Positions 46,475 through 59,600 of a stretch of 64,000 bases of DNA are shown in pieces. The notes beneath the pieces were generated by a model that saw only the letters and a list, made by a program, of their open reading frames with translations, was not told the origin of the DNA and did no database searches. Each line of letters begins with the position of its first letter. Within the stretch, counting starts at the first letter, position 1. Source of the DNA: Chamaecyparis obtusa (lineage: Eukaryota; Streptophyta; Pinopsida; Cupressales; Cupressaceae); NCBI GenBank assembly GCA_027943335.1, contig BSBK01007858.1, positions 497,501 to 561,500 of the forward strand, given 5' to 3'. The position numbers were made by a program, and so were the translations under genes.

Positions 46475-49400
46475 TTTTTTTTTTTAATAACTAAAAGAGG
46501 GGTAAAAATTTATTGGATCACAAGAGAATTACAAAGAAGAAAATACTGCCCAACAAAGAGCATTAAAGAACCTTGTCACTATCCACTAAATGATCCAACT
46601 TATGAGCCATGTCAGGAGGCAATTGTCTCTTATCTATGATATTCCAAGCATGCATTTGATCAGAGGCCCATTTAGCCAAACAATCAACAACACCATTCCA
46701 CTCTCTAGGAATATGCTGAAAAAAAACACTCAAAAGAGCCACACAACTAAAGAATCTGCCTAATAATCAAGGCTAAATGCTAGCTAACATCGCCAAGTTG
46801 CTGTTTGGTTAAAAAAGTAACCACCATCTGAGAGTCAAATTCACAAATAATCTATTACTATCCCAAAATACAACTACACTCAACATTGAAAAAATTTGCC
46901 AAAGCTTCCATAAGTTTATTAGTGTGGAGGCCTTTGTAAACATTAAAAAGAAACTAAATATCACTAGAACTGTCATGACCAACTCCTCCAAGACCAACAT
47001 GACTAGGATTCCCCTGTGATGAGCCACCAATGTTTATTTTTAAAACTCCTTGAGATGAAGGGGTCCAACAACCCTCTCGACTTGTTCTTTGTAGTGGATG
47101 TCTGCATCTATTTCTCGTAACCTGGACACACAAAGGAAGAGTACCTCCCTAAAGAGGAAAAATGAGATGAATAAAGATAGAAACATCTCCAAGATCCCTG
47201 CCTCAAGAGATATTACATTTACCTAAGATAGTCTCATGAAGAGATTGAATAATTTTCCACCACAAATGTTGTAAGACTATCCTAATAGCCTAGAAAATTC
47301 TTTGATTCCTCTTTAGTCAAATATGCCAAATGATAAAAGCTCATAAGGCCCACACCACTTGAAGGAAAGGGGTCCATGCTGGGGCTTTACACCAACATGT
47401 CCAAAATTAACCAAAGAAGAAACATGCTAACAAGATTGACCCCAAACATCCCACCAATAATGCTAGATCTCCTTGGCACATGAATATTGAAAGAAAAGTT
47501 GAGAAACAATTTCCCAATTAGTGCAACATAATAAACACATTGAGGGACCCTAAAATACCTGCTTACATAAATTGTCCCAAGTAAGACATTGATTATGAGC
47601 TACCAACCAAAGAAAGAAATTGCACTTGGGCCAAGAAAATTTACTTTGAACCTTCTTACACCAAGGCATCTCCATTACTCCAAGGAACTATATAACAAGC
47701 TCTAAGTATCCTATAGAAACATAGTACCTACTTGATGAAGCACTGTCCCATGCCAATAAATCCTAGAAAACCAAAAAATTGCACTCTCTAGAGGCAATAA
47801 TCTGGGCCAAATCATTCCGATGCTCCTCTGATCCACTAGGTGGCCACTCCTTAGAGTCCCCCCATCTATACCCCACAACCGAGCCCAAATTCCATTTACA
47901 CTTATAATACATAACCTTATCTCAACCAACCACTATAAAAATGTCACAAAGAGGTTACAAATGTGGATACATGGAAAGTGAAGAAGGATTACCGTCTCGT
48001 GAATCCACCAAAAAAGTACTTTAGAGCCTCTATTATAGATCCAACAAAGGCCTTTCTTAATTAATTGGCCCCCAATTTTAAGAGTGCCAAATTAGAGAGC
48101 CCCTACCTTCCAAAGGATAGCGAGAAACATCTTTTTGGTCAACACCTTTTAAGTACTTATGCATGAGGATTTGAGTCCAAAGTTGATCCTAGTTGGTACA
48201 CCAACATGAATATAGTTTGACAGCCAGAACTTACCCATTCCAAATAGAAGATCGAAGACTAAGACCCCCTTCCTTCTTAGGTCTCCACACTAAATCCCAA
48301 CTAATCAGACTCCATTTAGAGGATTGCAAATCACCACTCCAAAGAAATTGATGAGAGAGAGCATCAACTTCTTTAATGAAATACACATGAGCTGTCTAAA
48401 AAAAAATTCTTTAAATGGGAAGAGCTTGAATCACTGATTGAAGAAAGGTATCCCTAGAAATAGTAGAAATCCATTAATGAGTCCAATGATTAACTTTTTG
48501 ACATAGTTTATCAAGCAAGTCCTACTAGAGTGACCTAGGTTGTCTCCCAACAACAAGAGGAATACCTAGATAAAGTAAGGGAAGGGACCCAATTTTAAAC
48601 CTCAAGATATCAACAATCCTCCATTTAATCGGTTCTGGCATATTAAAAAATTGATCGAAGATTTGTGGTCATCAACTTTCTACTCGAAGTAGCTAAGTAG
48701 ACATCCAATGTCCGCCTAAAGAATTTAGCTTCATGAATACGAGAAACTATAGCTAGAGAAGTGTCATCAATAAATTGGAGATGAGATAGATTAGGAAAAC
48801 TAAGACCCCAATTCTAGCCCTGAATCAAGCCCTGGGAGACCTGAGACTTAATGAATTTTCCCAAACCTTCAACCATAATAATAAAGAAATAGGGGGAAAG
48901 AGGATCCCCTTGGCGAAGACCCTTGGAAGAACCAAATAATGCTGAAGGTTCCCCATTAAGAATAAAAGAGAAGGATGAGGAAGTAACGCAACTCATAGTC
49001 TAGCTAATCCATTTCAAACTAAAACCAAGGGAAATGAGAATATTTTGCAAAAAGAACCATTTAACCATAAGCTTTGGCCATGTCAAGTTTGATGAACATA
49101 TATTTCTCCTTAGAAGCTGCCATAGAGTGAAGAGCTTCAGAAGAAACTACCACCCCATCTAGAATTTTTCTTCCTGCCACAAAACCTCCCTAGTCATCAT
49201 AATTTATAGAAGGAAGCCAATTCTTCAACCTCTTAGCAATTAGAATAGTAATAATTTTATAAACAACATTACATAGAGCAATGGGCCTAAAGAAATCCAA
49301 TCGATCAACACCATCCTTTTCGGAATAACCAGGAAAATAGAATTCACTTCCTTAAGCATTTTTTTTTTTGGAATGCGACTCTTGAACAACCTCCAAAAAT

Positions 49401-51000
49401 TCTAAATTAACAATATCCCAAAATTCGTAAAAGAATTCTACAGGAAATGCATAAGGGCTAGGAGCTTTACCCTTACGCATCCCAAAAACAACCTCCAATT
49501 CAGACAAAGAAATTGGATGCAAAAGTGACACATTCATCTAATTGGCAACAAGAGAGGGAATACAAGACAAGATTAAATTCTTTTGTTCCTCAGTAGGATG
49601 TAAGTCTTCATTAAAGAGAAACATAATATTGAGTGGCCTCACGTGATAAGGCTAGAAAAAAATGCAACTGAACACTAGTATAATTAACTAGAGAGGATAA
49701 ATAGCTTTTTTTATGCCGAGCTTGTACTAACTTAAGGAAAAAAACTGTATTCCTATCCCCTTCTTGAATCCAATCAACTCGGGCCTTCTACTTCCAAAAA
49801 ATATCCTCCCTAAGTTCCTAGTCCTCTAATTCCTTAACAACCAGTGACTCAACTCTATCTAATTCCTTAGAGAAACTAAGATCCTGAATCTGACTAGTGG
49901 TAGCATCAAGGTGAGCTTGAACATATCTCTTTTGAACATGAAGATTCCCAAAGCATGACCTATTCCACTTTTTAAGCTACCACTTGACAAATTGAAGTTT
50001 CTTAACAAAACAATACATAGTTGTACCATAAGAAGGGCCCCCATCTCTCCACCATTGGGTCATTAAGTCATGGAGGGAAGAGTCACGAAGCCACATAAGC
50101 TAAAACTTAAAAGAAGGGTTTTTAGGAACTACCACATATGAAGATGAAAATTTGATAGGCCAATGGGTTTGAGCCTCTCCAATCAAGAATTTTTGAATTG
50201 ATACTCTAATTACCCTTGGTCAAAAAATAAGAAACAAGAAATTTATCTAGTCTCTCTGAGATTGCATCTTCAACACTCGTATTATTCCAAGTGAAGATCC
50301 CATTAGAAGGTTTAATATCAATTAAGTGCAAGCAGTCCACATTTTCATAAAAGAGAACAAAGGAAGAACCTAATTGAGGTAGCCCCCCCCTCTTCTCCTC
50401 CAAACATAATACTAAATTGAAATCACCAGACAACATTGAAGGAAGAAGAGGAGCATTGTCTTGGGAATACCTTATATGGGACCAAAGCTACACATTACTA
50501 TGAAAATCTATGAGAGCATACACATTAGTAACCAAAATAATCTCACTGGATTCCAAACCAGAAGCAACGAATGAAAGAGTAGAGGGACTAGAGATCCAAC
50601 AGAGTGGAAAAACCTTCCTCAGATCTGAGAAGAGGTCCAAGCCTCCAAAACAACCAAAGATTCAATACACTAACACTAGCCAAAACACCAAAGACTGGGA
50701 GCACACCTAACCATGGAATCAACTAATGCTTAGTCTCTTGAATACAAAAAATACCCGTTGAATGAACTGTAATCAAATCATGAATATCCTTTTGTCGAGG
50801 GATGCTATTCAACCCCCTAACATTCAAGGATAGAAAAATCATCGAGGAGAGTGGGAGAAGTGAGTGTCAATGGGCTTGACAACCCTAGATTCCACCAAGA
50901 AATCTCTAGCTAATTTAATCTTCTCGTGGTCCTTTTTACGACCACCTTTAGAATAATTATCAAAAGAAACTTTCTTATGAGCTCAGATTCCCTCTCTAAT
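46475..51000 (-). mobile_element. L1-type LINE, minus strand, nearly full length but decayed
   Basis: A T11 run at 46475-46485 is the poly(A) tail on the minus strand. Moving right (5' on the element) come RNase H, zinc-binding region, RT and endonuclease, and the likely end of ORF1 at about 50850-51000 (basic KKVSFDNYSKGGRKKDHEK). No target duplication was identified. Stops and frameshifts throughout show that it is inactive. Confidence 0.84.
46620..50842 (-). pseudogene. LINE ORF2: endonuclease, reverse transcriptase, RNase H
   Basis: The frame opens with MIFLSLNVRGLNSIPR at 50842, the APE-type endonuclease start of plant L1, followed by GIFCIQETKH. The LSGDFNLVL and EEKRGG blocks (about 50430-50385) hold the catalytic GDFN. 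The RT shows GKAPSPYAFPVEFF (about 49475), GLRQGDPLSPYFF (48913-48875) and FIDD in place of the usual F(A/V)DD (about 48785). A C-terminal region near 47040-46800 reads as RNase H with GNPSHVGLGG. Many stops and shifts break the 4.2-kb frame. Confidence 0.82.
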
Positions 51001-52880
51001 CCCTCATATAGACCTTTTCCCACCTAGATAGACATGTAAGCCTTGTGTTTTGTATTGGTTGTTATTCTTTTTCCATTTCAAGCTTCATGAATTTTGCATT
51101 TGACCTTTGATTTTTGATCCATTCATTGCTATGGATCTGTCTCATCGTTCTTGACAAATTGACCCATCACTTGAATTTTTTGGTCAATTTATCAAGGGGG
51201 CACCCTTGTATCACCTGTGTATCTCGTTATTGCGGAGGAAAGTTTTATGTGATTTTTCTCGGCAAGTTTTATGAGATTTTTCTCAAATTTTATTTGACAC
51301 AACACTCAGAAGAACATTGTATCAAAAAGGGAAAAAATATAGACACTTAAAAATGGTTCACACCTATGTGCCTATGTGTTAACATTTCTGCATTGTGATT
51401 GAAACATCATTCTGCACTTTAAATATTCTTCTATTTTGCGCATATAGTTTCCATCATATGTCGACACTGTGTCTTTCATCATTAATTGAACATTGAAAAA
51501 TATTCAATTAATTATTAACATTTCTCTCCTAATCTTCTTGATTTTGGCCAATTTGATGATGTTACAAGTCATTATCAAAACTTTTCAAATCAATCCTAAT
51601 GCATTTCACTCATTTCAAACTTAATCCTAAACCCTGTCAATCCTTTCAAAATCTTTCCTAAACCTATCAAATATTTTCAAAATCATTTCAAACCTTCTCT
51701 AGGGACTTCCAAATAAAGTAAAGTTTGTTTCTTGAAATCATTTAAATCCTTCTCCTAAACCATATTAATTCAAAGGCATTGTCAAATTTCATCGACGCCT
51801 CATCATTTTCAAATCATTTCGATCAATTGTATCATTTTCAAATTAATTCAAGGCATTGTCCAAGTTCATCAATGCCGTTTCAAATCAACCTTATCAATCT
51901 TTTTTCAAATCATTCCAAATCTTATCAAGTTAGTTCAAATCAATTTCAAATCAAGTTGAAGGCACTGTCAAAGTTATCGATGTTGTCTAACATATTGTCC
52001 AAGTCATCAATTTCATTTCTAGACCTTTTTCAAGATCATCAAAATTATCCCAAATCTTTATCAAGATCATCAAATTTGGTTCAATGTCATCATTTTGGCG
52101 TCCGATCAACTAATTTATCCCTTAGGGGTAAATAAACCATGGTTTATCCCTAGTCTTGATAAATAATTAACTTTTTTATCCCCCCTTTTCCCATGTCCCC
52201 ATAATTAATTAATTGGCTAATTTAATGAATTATGAGATTTTCCTAATTCCTTTAAATACTAATTTGGTGGGAAATATGAATTTTAAAATTAAAAATTCCT
52301 AACTCTTACACCTTCCTACTAATTAGCTTCATCTCCTAATTTCTAGCCACCACCTTTCCCTCCACATTTTCTCTCCTAATTGTGTTTTCATTTCCCTATT
52401 AATTTGCCTTGACCTTCCCTTCCAATTTTCCCTTAAATTTGTGCATTCCAAAATGCATTTATTGCACTTGTCATAATGTGTCATAATATGACACTTTTCT
52501 AATTTGGCTCCTCAATTATGACAATCTACTAATTTGTTCCTTCAATCTTTCATAATCATGACATCCTTCCAATTTACACACTTAATTGCCAAATTCAAAT
52601 TTTGGCTCTCATCTCTATAAATTAAGATCGATTTTCTTAATCAAACTAACCACACTCCTAGTATTCTCACTATAGTAATTTTGTAGTAAAATTGTAGGTG
52701 CATGTTGTTAATTCAAGAGCAACATCAATCAATTTCAATGGAGAAGAAAGGAGAACATTGGTGCTACATTTGAAGGAGGTTTTAGAGTTTATGTGGCTTT
52801 GTTTTTTATACCTTCATTTTAAATGGCTTTGATTGTAGATTATATTAGGTATGCATGATGTTTTGAGGTTTTTTGGTTGC
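51001..52880. repeat. Repeat-like AT-rich region, possible old LTR
   Basis: From about 51560 to 52110 a degenerate array of CAAATC(A/T)TTTC / CAAG(A/T)(C/T)CATCAA motifs recurs, giving a Ser/Asn/Phe-rich chance frame. At 52140-52760 the sequence has LTR-like traits, including a CTCTATAAATTAAG TATA-like box near 52613. No matching LTR or boundaries were found. Confidence 0.35.
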
Positions 52881-53935
52881 CTCTATTATGCATTCTAACA
52901 CTTTTTATGGTCGTACACTATCTAGTACCTGTGCTAGATGGTGGTGATAGTGGTGCTGCTATTTTGCCCTCTACATGTGATAGTACCAATGCACTCTTAG
53001 CTATATCCATAGCTGCCATATAATCCTACCCATCATCTTCTCCATCTCAACACTCTACATAGGGTCCCTATACTTTTGCTTTCTCATGTCTCCCCCATCC
53101 CCCCTTCATCTCCCCCTATAGCTACCTACTGTATCACTCAGCTCTAATGTATTTGTCTCCTTACTCCTTTCCTCATTGGGGCTATTGGTTCGTACCTCCT
53201 TAGACTATTGCTATCCTCCTAATCTACTAAGTGCGTTGATGCACATCTACCCTCTACCCCTCTCGTGTCTATCCCTTTGCCTCATTCCCAATGGTGGTAA
53301 CCTTTATCTTCACACATTATCCAAAATCCATCCACCATGCTATGTACATTAGAGTGACACCTGGATTTCCCTTCCTTTCCCTTAGATCCAATACGTATGG
53401 ATATATCCTATTCCACTCTCAAATCAAACCCTTACTATCTAATGATCAACTAAAATTTAATACCCTCTATCGAGTCAATCTCCTGAATTTTAGCTCTAGA
53501 TCGATTACATTTTGTGTAAAGCCAAATTGTCATCTAGTCCTGTTAGGATTGTATCTCTTCATGATGTGCTCCCATTTACCTATAATAAATATGAGAGTAA
53601 TAATGAACAAGATGTGTCTCTAATCCTTAGTCCAACCTACCATCCCTATATATGGTCTCCATAAGATACAATCTCTCAATCCATAAAAAAACCGACTAGT
53701 GATCTACATCATCCACACCCTCATAGTGAACTGGATGACTCCAAATATACACTACATGCTTCTCATTTTATCTTCCCACTCTCCCTATGGTTGTGTGATA
53801 CCGATATGCTCTCGTTCCCACATCTATAATAAAGTCACATGCCCAAAACTACACCCTCCCTCGATGATAATATATGGTGTGGATATCTTGGTATAACTCT
53901 GATAATACTAGTGTTCCCCATGCAATGGGTTGATC
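52881..53935. other. Unassigned region left of the Gypsy RT fragment
   Basis: Likely more degraded retroelement sequence. I could not assign protease, RNase H or gag motifs on the minus strand. Confidence 0.3.
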
Positions 53936-54330
53936 CCTATCCACTAACTCTATAGCCACCCAAATCATATCTATGCCCAAATTATCCACTTGAAATCCTT
54001 CTTATCTCGTCTCATCGTCTCAGTCATAGGGCTACAAACTGAACTAAAATTCCTAATGAACTTTCACTAGAAACTAGCCAATCCATGAAATGATCTTACC
54101 TCTCCAATCCTTTCAAGTGTAGACCATTCAACAATTTCTCTATCTCTCTCAGGATCCATCTTCAATCCATCAATGAATATCAGAAAACTCAAGTACACAA
54201 GTTCTTACTTCATGAAAGTACACTTGATGTTTATCAACTTCTCTTCTCTCAACCTTTGGAATACTTGTCTCAAATGCAACAGTTGCTCCTCTTTTGACCT
54301 GAAAATAAGAATGTCATCTAAATAGATTCA
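53936..54330 (-). pseudogene. Ty3/Gypsy reverse transcriptase fragment
   Basis: Minus-strand translation starts at the catalytic box YLDDILIF (54324 downwards), followed by EEQLLHLRQVFQRLREEKL, DGLKMDPER, EVRSFHGLASF and KFIRNFSSVCSPMTE. This is the palm end and thumb of a Gypsy RT, continuous in one frame but with several stops (after the CTFMK block, and two after HGLASF). Everything upstream of YLDD is missing: the frame abuts AT-rich DNA at 54330. The clade is uncertain; the SFHGLASFYRKFI-like wording is common in chromovirus-type elements. Confidence 0.78.
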
Positions 54331-56661
54331 TAAATTTTTAATTTATTTTTATTAAATTATTATTTTTAATTTAAGAGTTGGTTTAGATTGAATATTTTAA
54401 TTATAATTTGAATAAATGTAATTCATTTCATTATTTAAAATTTTTTTATATAGATGAAAGTATATGCATATATGTCTATAGAAATTTCAATTAATAAAAT
54501 ATTGATTGATGATACAAGAAAATTAATACTTTAAGTTAAATTAATAAGAATTTGTTCCTTATTTATTCCTATATTATTAAGATCATTAATTCAGGCTATA
54601 TGACTCCGATGACCATGGTTTTAGTGTCCACCATTGAAAACGGGGTCCACCATTTCTAATCACCGTATTTCTTTCTTTAATCATAGACTTAAGTCGGGCT
54701 GAGAAATGAGAGCACAGTCTTAAATTTTTAATTGCAAAGCTAATGTTTGGAAAGCTCGTTAAAAGCTGAAACTCCTTCGATGAAATGAATACCTAAGTTC
54801 ATTCGACTCAACCAAAAAATTCTGGTCTTATTTTTGTAAATTAAAAACGTTAGTCTTTCAATGTTAATATACAAATATTCCAATGTTATTAATTGTGGGA
54901 GCTTTGATATATTTTATCACGCCAACTTCATGAGAGGGTGCTCAGTCTTCAATGGTAACCATACTGGCATTGGTTCTTTAAATGCTCTTTTCTACCACTG
55001 ATTCTTCTGAATTAGTTCCTTATACATACGTATAGAATGCTGAGAATGCTTGTACATTTATGCATGTAGGGTGTAGCTATGACAAGCATTTAAGTTCACA
55101 AAGAGGATGAAATTGTCTTACTACATTCCTAAGTAATTAAAATCATACTTCTTAGAAGAAGAGTCAAAGGTTAGTGGGCCTAATCTATAATGGAACTATT
55201 TATAAAGTGTGCAACTTTGTAAACTTTTTAACTAGCAAATCATGAAAAGCTATATTGGTCAGTAATTCCTTGTACCAGGGTAAAAGGGGCCAACCATTAT
55301 GATAGCACTATCTCAGACCTCAATATTCACATATGCTTAAGTAAGTTGACAAAGATGAGATGAATCTTGGTTCATACCCATTGAACAGATGTGCAAACAT
55401 AACCGAATTAGAAAACATAACAAATATTGAAACAATCTTTATTATCAAAGTATTATCAATGTTATTTTTCATTCGTAAGACATAATAAAGTAGATTTTTT
55501 AATTTTGAATTGTATTATTTTAATGCGATTAAGTTGAATGATTTTTCAAATGTATCTTATATTTACATTCACATTGTTACATGCTAAATTTATAATTATA
55601 GAGATAAAAGATATATAAAATAAACTAATACTAAAAAAAGTTTATATCTCAATTATAATTTATATATACTCAAATTCTTTTATAATTTCATTTAAAAAAT
55701 AATGTATATTTTTTAATTTATATGTTTAAAAATGGAATAATCAATTATGAATATTTAAAATGATGAAAAAAAATCTAATCAATTTATTTTTAATAGAACC
55801 AATTAAAATGAATCAGATAACTGTTCAGTTATTTGAGCTTATTTAGTAGTATGCAAGAGTGGTTGAGTGTCTTCTAGAATAGTTGTTATAATTCTTGTTG
55901 ATTTAATGTCGATAATTTTGACAAATATTCATCAATAATTGTAACTTTAAAGTTGCTAGTCTTGATCATAACTACCCAAAATTGAATGAAAAGTATTCTT
56001 TAAATCTTAAAAGCAATAAATCATTTGATGCAACATCAGCATACCAATAAAACATGAGTTAATGTACAAGTATCAGTCTCACCTTTTGTTTTTGTGTCTT
56101 TTGGATGGCTTGGCAAAAACTATGCTCACTAAGCATCATTCTTGATGATGTAGCCTTCAAACATTACTTATAAGTAAGGGCCTTGCCAAATAAATTGCTA
56201 TAAACAATTGGAAATGATTTGAATTTTTCATGTAGAATTTTGAGAAGCACAAAATTAGAGTGCTCAACTACTCATCCTCTCTAATTATTGAATAATTGAC
56301 TATTCACTATCTATATTATCAAAAAAGAAATTAAAACACAAAAAAATAAATGATATAATGATATACTATCAAGAAATTACTTTTATAAAATGAATTTTAT
56401 ATAGATATACATTTCTCCATAGATAAATATGTTGATTTTCGAGGAAGACAGTTAACATAGCTGCTCATAGAAAACTAGAAATGGTGAAAGGGAGAACACA
56501 GGTTTGGAACAAAAATAGTTATGAAAAGAAGAGTCTTTTATGATAGGAAAAGTAGGATAGAATTTCACTGAAGCAGGCATCAGCACGCAGGTAAATCAAG
56601 GATGGGATATTGTAGCCACTATAAATATAATAACAGAGAGAAAGTGGGTCTTGCCAATATA
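54331..56661. other. AT-rich intergenic region
   Basis: No gene or mobile element recognised. It separates the Gypsy RT fragment from the 3' end of the NPH3 gene. Several A/T-rich palindromic patches occur at 54330-54560 and 55500-55760. Confidence 0.55.
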
Positions 56662-59600
56662 CTACTTGTATTTATGTCCTTTTAAGATGAAATTGTTGGA
56701 AGTGGAAACTGTAGTAATGGACATATGTTCCTGTCGAGGAGACTTGGAAAAGAGAACGATCCGGAAGCCGTCTCGAAACAAGGAGTGGAATTTTCCGAGA
56801 GTTTTAGAGATGGAAGAAAGCAAAGAATTTGGGCATCTGGGGCGCACCATGATCTGATTCATGCGCACACATTGTTTCTCCAAATCTGTCATTCTCATTC
56901 TCATTCGACAAAACTCAAATCTGAGGTCTCTGTTCTCCATTCGAACCGATTCATAGCCGTCCCTCGACGAAGAAATTGCAGTGAGAAAGCGCTTGTTCAT
57001 CACCTGCGAAGCGCAGTTGTATTCGAATTCAGTTGTGCTTCCGCTCTGCATTTCGATGCGAAGTCTGAGCTGCTCGAAGTAGAGAACTTGCACTACCACG
57101 TTAAGAGGAAGGCGGTGATTTTTGGCGGCGTGCATGCATGCTTCCGCCGACAGTTTTTGACAGTCTATCAGCTTGCACAGCTTGTTGCGCTCCCCGTCCG
57201 TTGCACTTGGATGCGCCTATTCACTCAAATTAATAACACGTTGTTAATACATAAATAGTTTATCTTAATACTATTTTAGTCAAACAATCTCAACTATAAT
57301 ATGCTCATTATTCATTGCACATAAAGATGAGTGAATCATACGTACCAGATTAGAACTCATCTCATTGACTATCAATGCTCTACCTTGTACAAAATTTTAT
57401 GCGATAATGACAAAATACTAAAACTTGGTTGAGGTTATTTATTTTAATACTACTCCAATTGAAACAAGTTTAACTATAGTCTACTTTAAGTATTTAGGGG
57501 TGTGAGTGAAGTATTTACATGTTTCTAAGGCCACCCATTCCAATACTAGTTTGATTTAGACAAGCTTTATCATGATCTATTTAATATTCATTATATTTAG
57601 GTAGTAGGGGTGAATTACCAAAATTTCATTAGATTTCATTTATCTTTCTTTCTAAATTTTCTTTTTTCTTTTTAACTAAAAAGAATTTAGAGTTGAGCAT
57701 TTTGCAAGATGAACCCTTTTTATAGCCTCTTGAGTGATGTGTAATGAACCCTCATCCACACCACAAACAAATGAAGAGTTGAACCCATGACTTGGGCCAC
57801 CTAAAACAACAATTGAAACAAGGTTAGTTAACTCTAGGGTTTAGATTTCATTTATTTAAATAATACTACAAAAACTTTTAGGTAGGTCCTCCAACCCAAT
57901 ACAACTACAACTTCGACAACATAACTATTCCATCTCAATACTAAAGTGATTTGAACAAGAAAGATCTTCCATCTCATTATTTGTCAACACTAGTATTGAA
58001 ACTAATGGAAAGATCACACATCTCAATGCTACAACAACTCAATGATTTCAACTACTCTTTTGACTAGACTCAAAATAATTCCTTATAGATAATAAAGGTA
58101 AACATGAAAATAAACTTAGATTTCATGTATCTAAATACCAGTACTCAAACTTCTAAGTAGGTTACCTAACTCAATAATACTAACAACTCAATGTTCCATC
58201 TCAATATTTCTATGATTTGAACAACCATCTATTGTTCTAGAAAGATCATTTATTTCAATATTTTTCAACAATACTATTGAAACTCTTGACAAGACCATCC
58301 ATCTCAATACTATAACTTAAATTATACTTCTAACTAATTCACTTATCTCAGCACTACAACAATTAAGATTCTAAACCATAGAGTTAACTTTTCCCCTAAC
58401 AACAACTTCCCAATCCGAAGTCACTTTATAAAAGAAAAAAAACTAAATGTTCACCTTATTTAATAATTTTTTTTTTCAAAAAGAAAGAACAGCCCCTAGC
58501 CTTAGTTTCTATATTTATTTGAAAATGAGAACTATTAAAAATGGAATGTAAATAAGTTCATATGGATATGAAGAGAACCTTGAGGCAAATATCAATGGCC
58601 CTGTAGAGCCCATCGTCAAGCAAGCGCCCTTTCTCGCCAACAGCCTCCGCTAAAAGTATAAACTTGGAGATATTCAAGCTCTTATCCGGTGCAATCTCTG
58701 CCAAATAGCTGTCCATGAGAATCGAAACCTTCTCCATGGCATTCCCACTTCCATTCCCACTGTCAATCTCCACCGCCCCTTCTTCATCTTCATCACTTCC
58801 ATCGCTCAGAGCGAATGTCAAAAAATTCGTCACAACCCGCTGCACAACCTCCACATCAAACAGCGTATCAGGGCTATGCGAGAACGAAACGACCAGAAGA
58901 TCGTGAGAGGTCGCGCGATCGAGACTCATAGCGAGCCGCGACTCCAACTCCATTCGACACCGAGGCGACGCGTCAACAGTAATGGCCGTCCTGAGCAAAC
59001 CAGACAGAAAACTGGTGGGCGCCGCATTTTTACCAGGCGGAAGAAGAGCCGCAATTCCTTCCACCACAGATCGCTGCTCGCGCTGCTTCTGACTCAGGCC
59101 GTCAAGCGAATTATGAGCGTAATTCATGAGAGCCCCGCTTATTATTTCTTGCTTCACTCCTCGAGCTTTCATGGCGCTCACTATTCTCTCGAAGAATTCG
59201 ATGTGCAGGTCTGTGAGTTTCTGTGCCCACGATTCTTCCAGGCCTTTCTGCTCTTCCGAATCCCACCCGTTTAAGAGCTCGTTGCAGGCCACTGGCACGA
59301 TGTTTTCAATGCATCTGTTCACGATTTGAAGGTCGTCGGCGAGAGGGAGGAGGGTGTTGCAGCTGCGCAGAACGGCTATGGTGTTTGCTGGGTTGGGGAG
59401 AACGATGGTGTTGAAGTAGGATTGGGCGAGTGAGTTTAGGCCGTAGATTTTGGGCTCCATTTCCAGGTATTCTGCTGCGCATCTTAGGGCTGCCACGTTG
59501 TAGGTCGAGATCCCGGGATCGAGTCCATAGCAGTACTTTGCTACTAACTCGAATGCTTCTGCTCCTCCTGGCAGTTCCGGAAGAGATAGATATGCTTCCG

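Noticed and set aside
56725..57258. 177-codon plus-strand open frame
   Set aside because: It mirrors the last NPH3 exon on the other strand, where [14 protein letters not shown] is unmistakable; the plus-strand reading resembles nothing.
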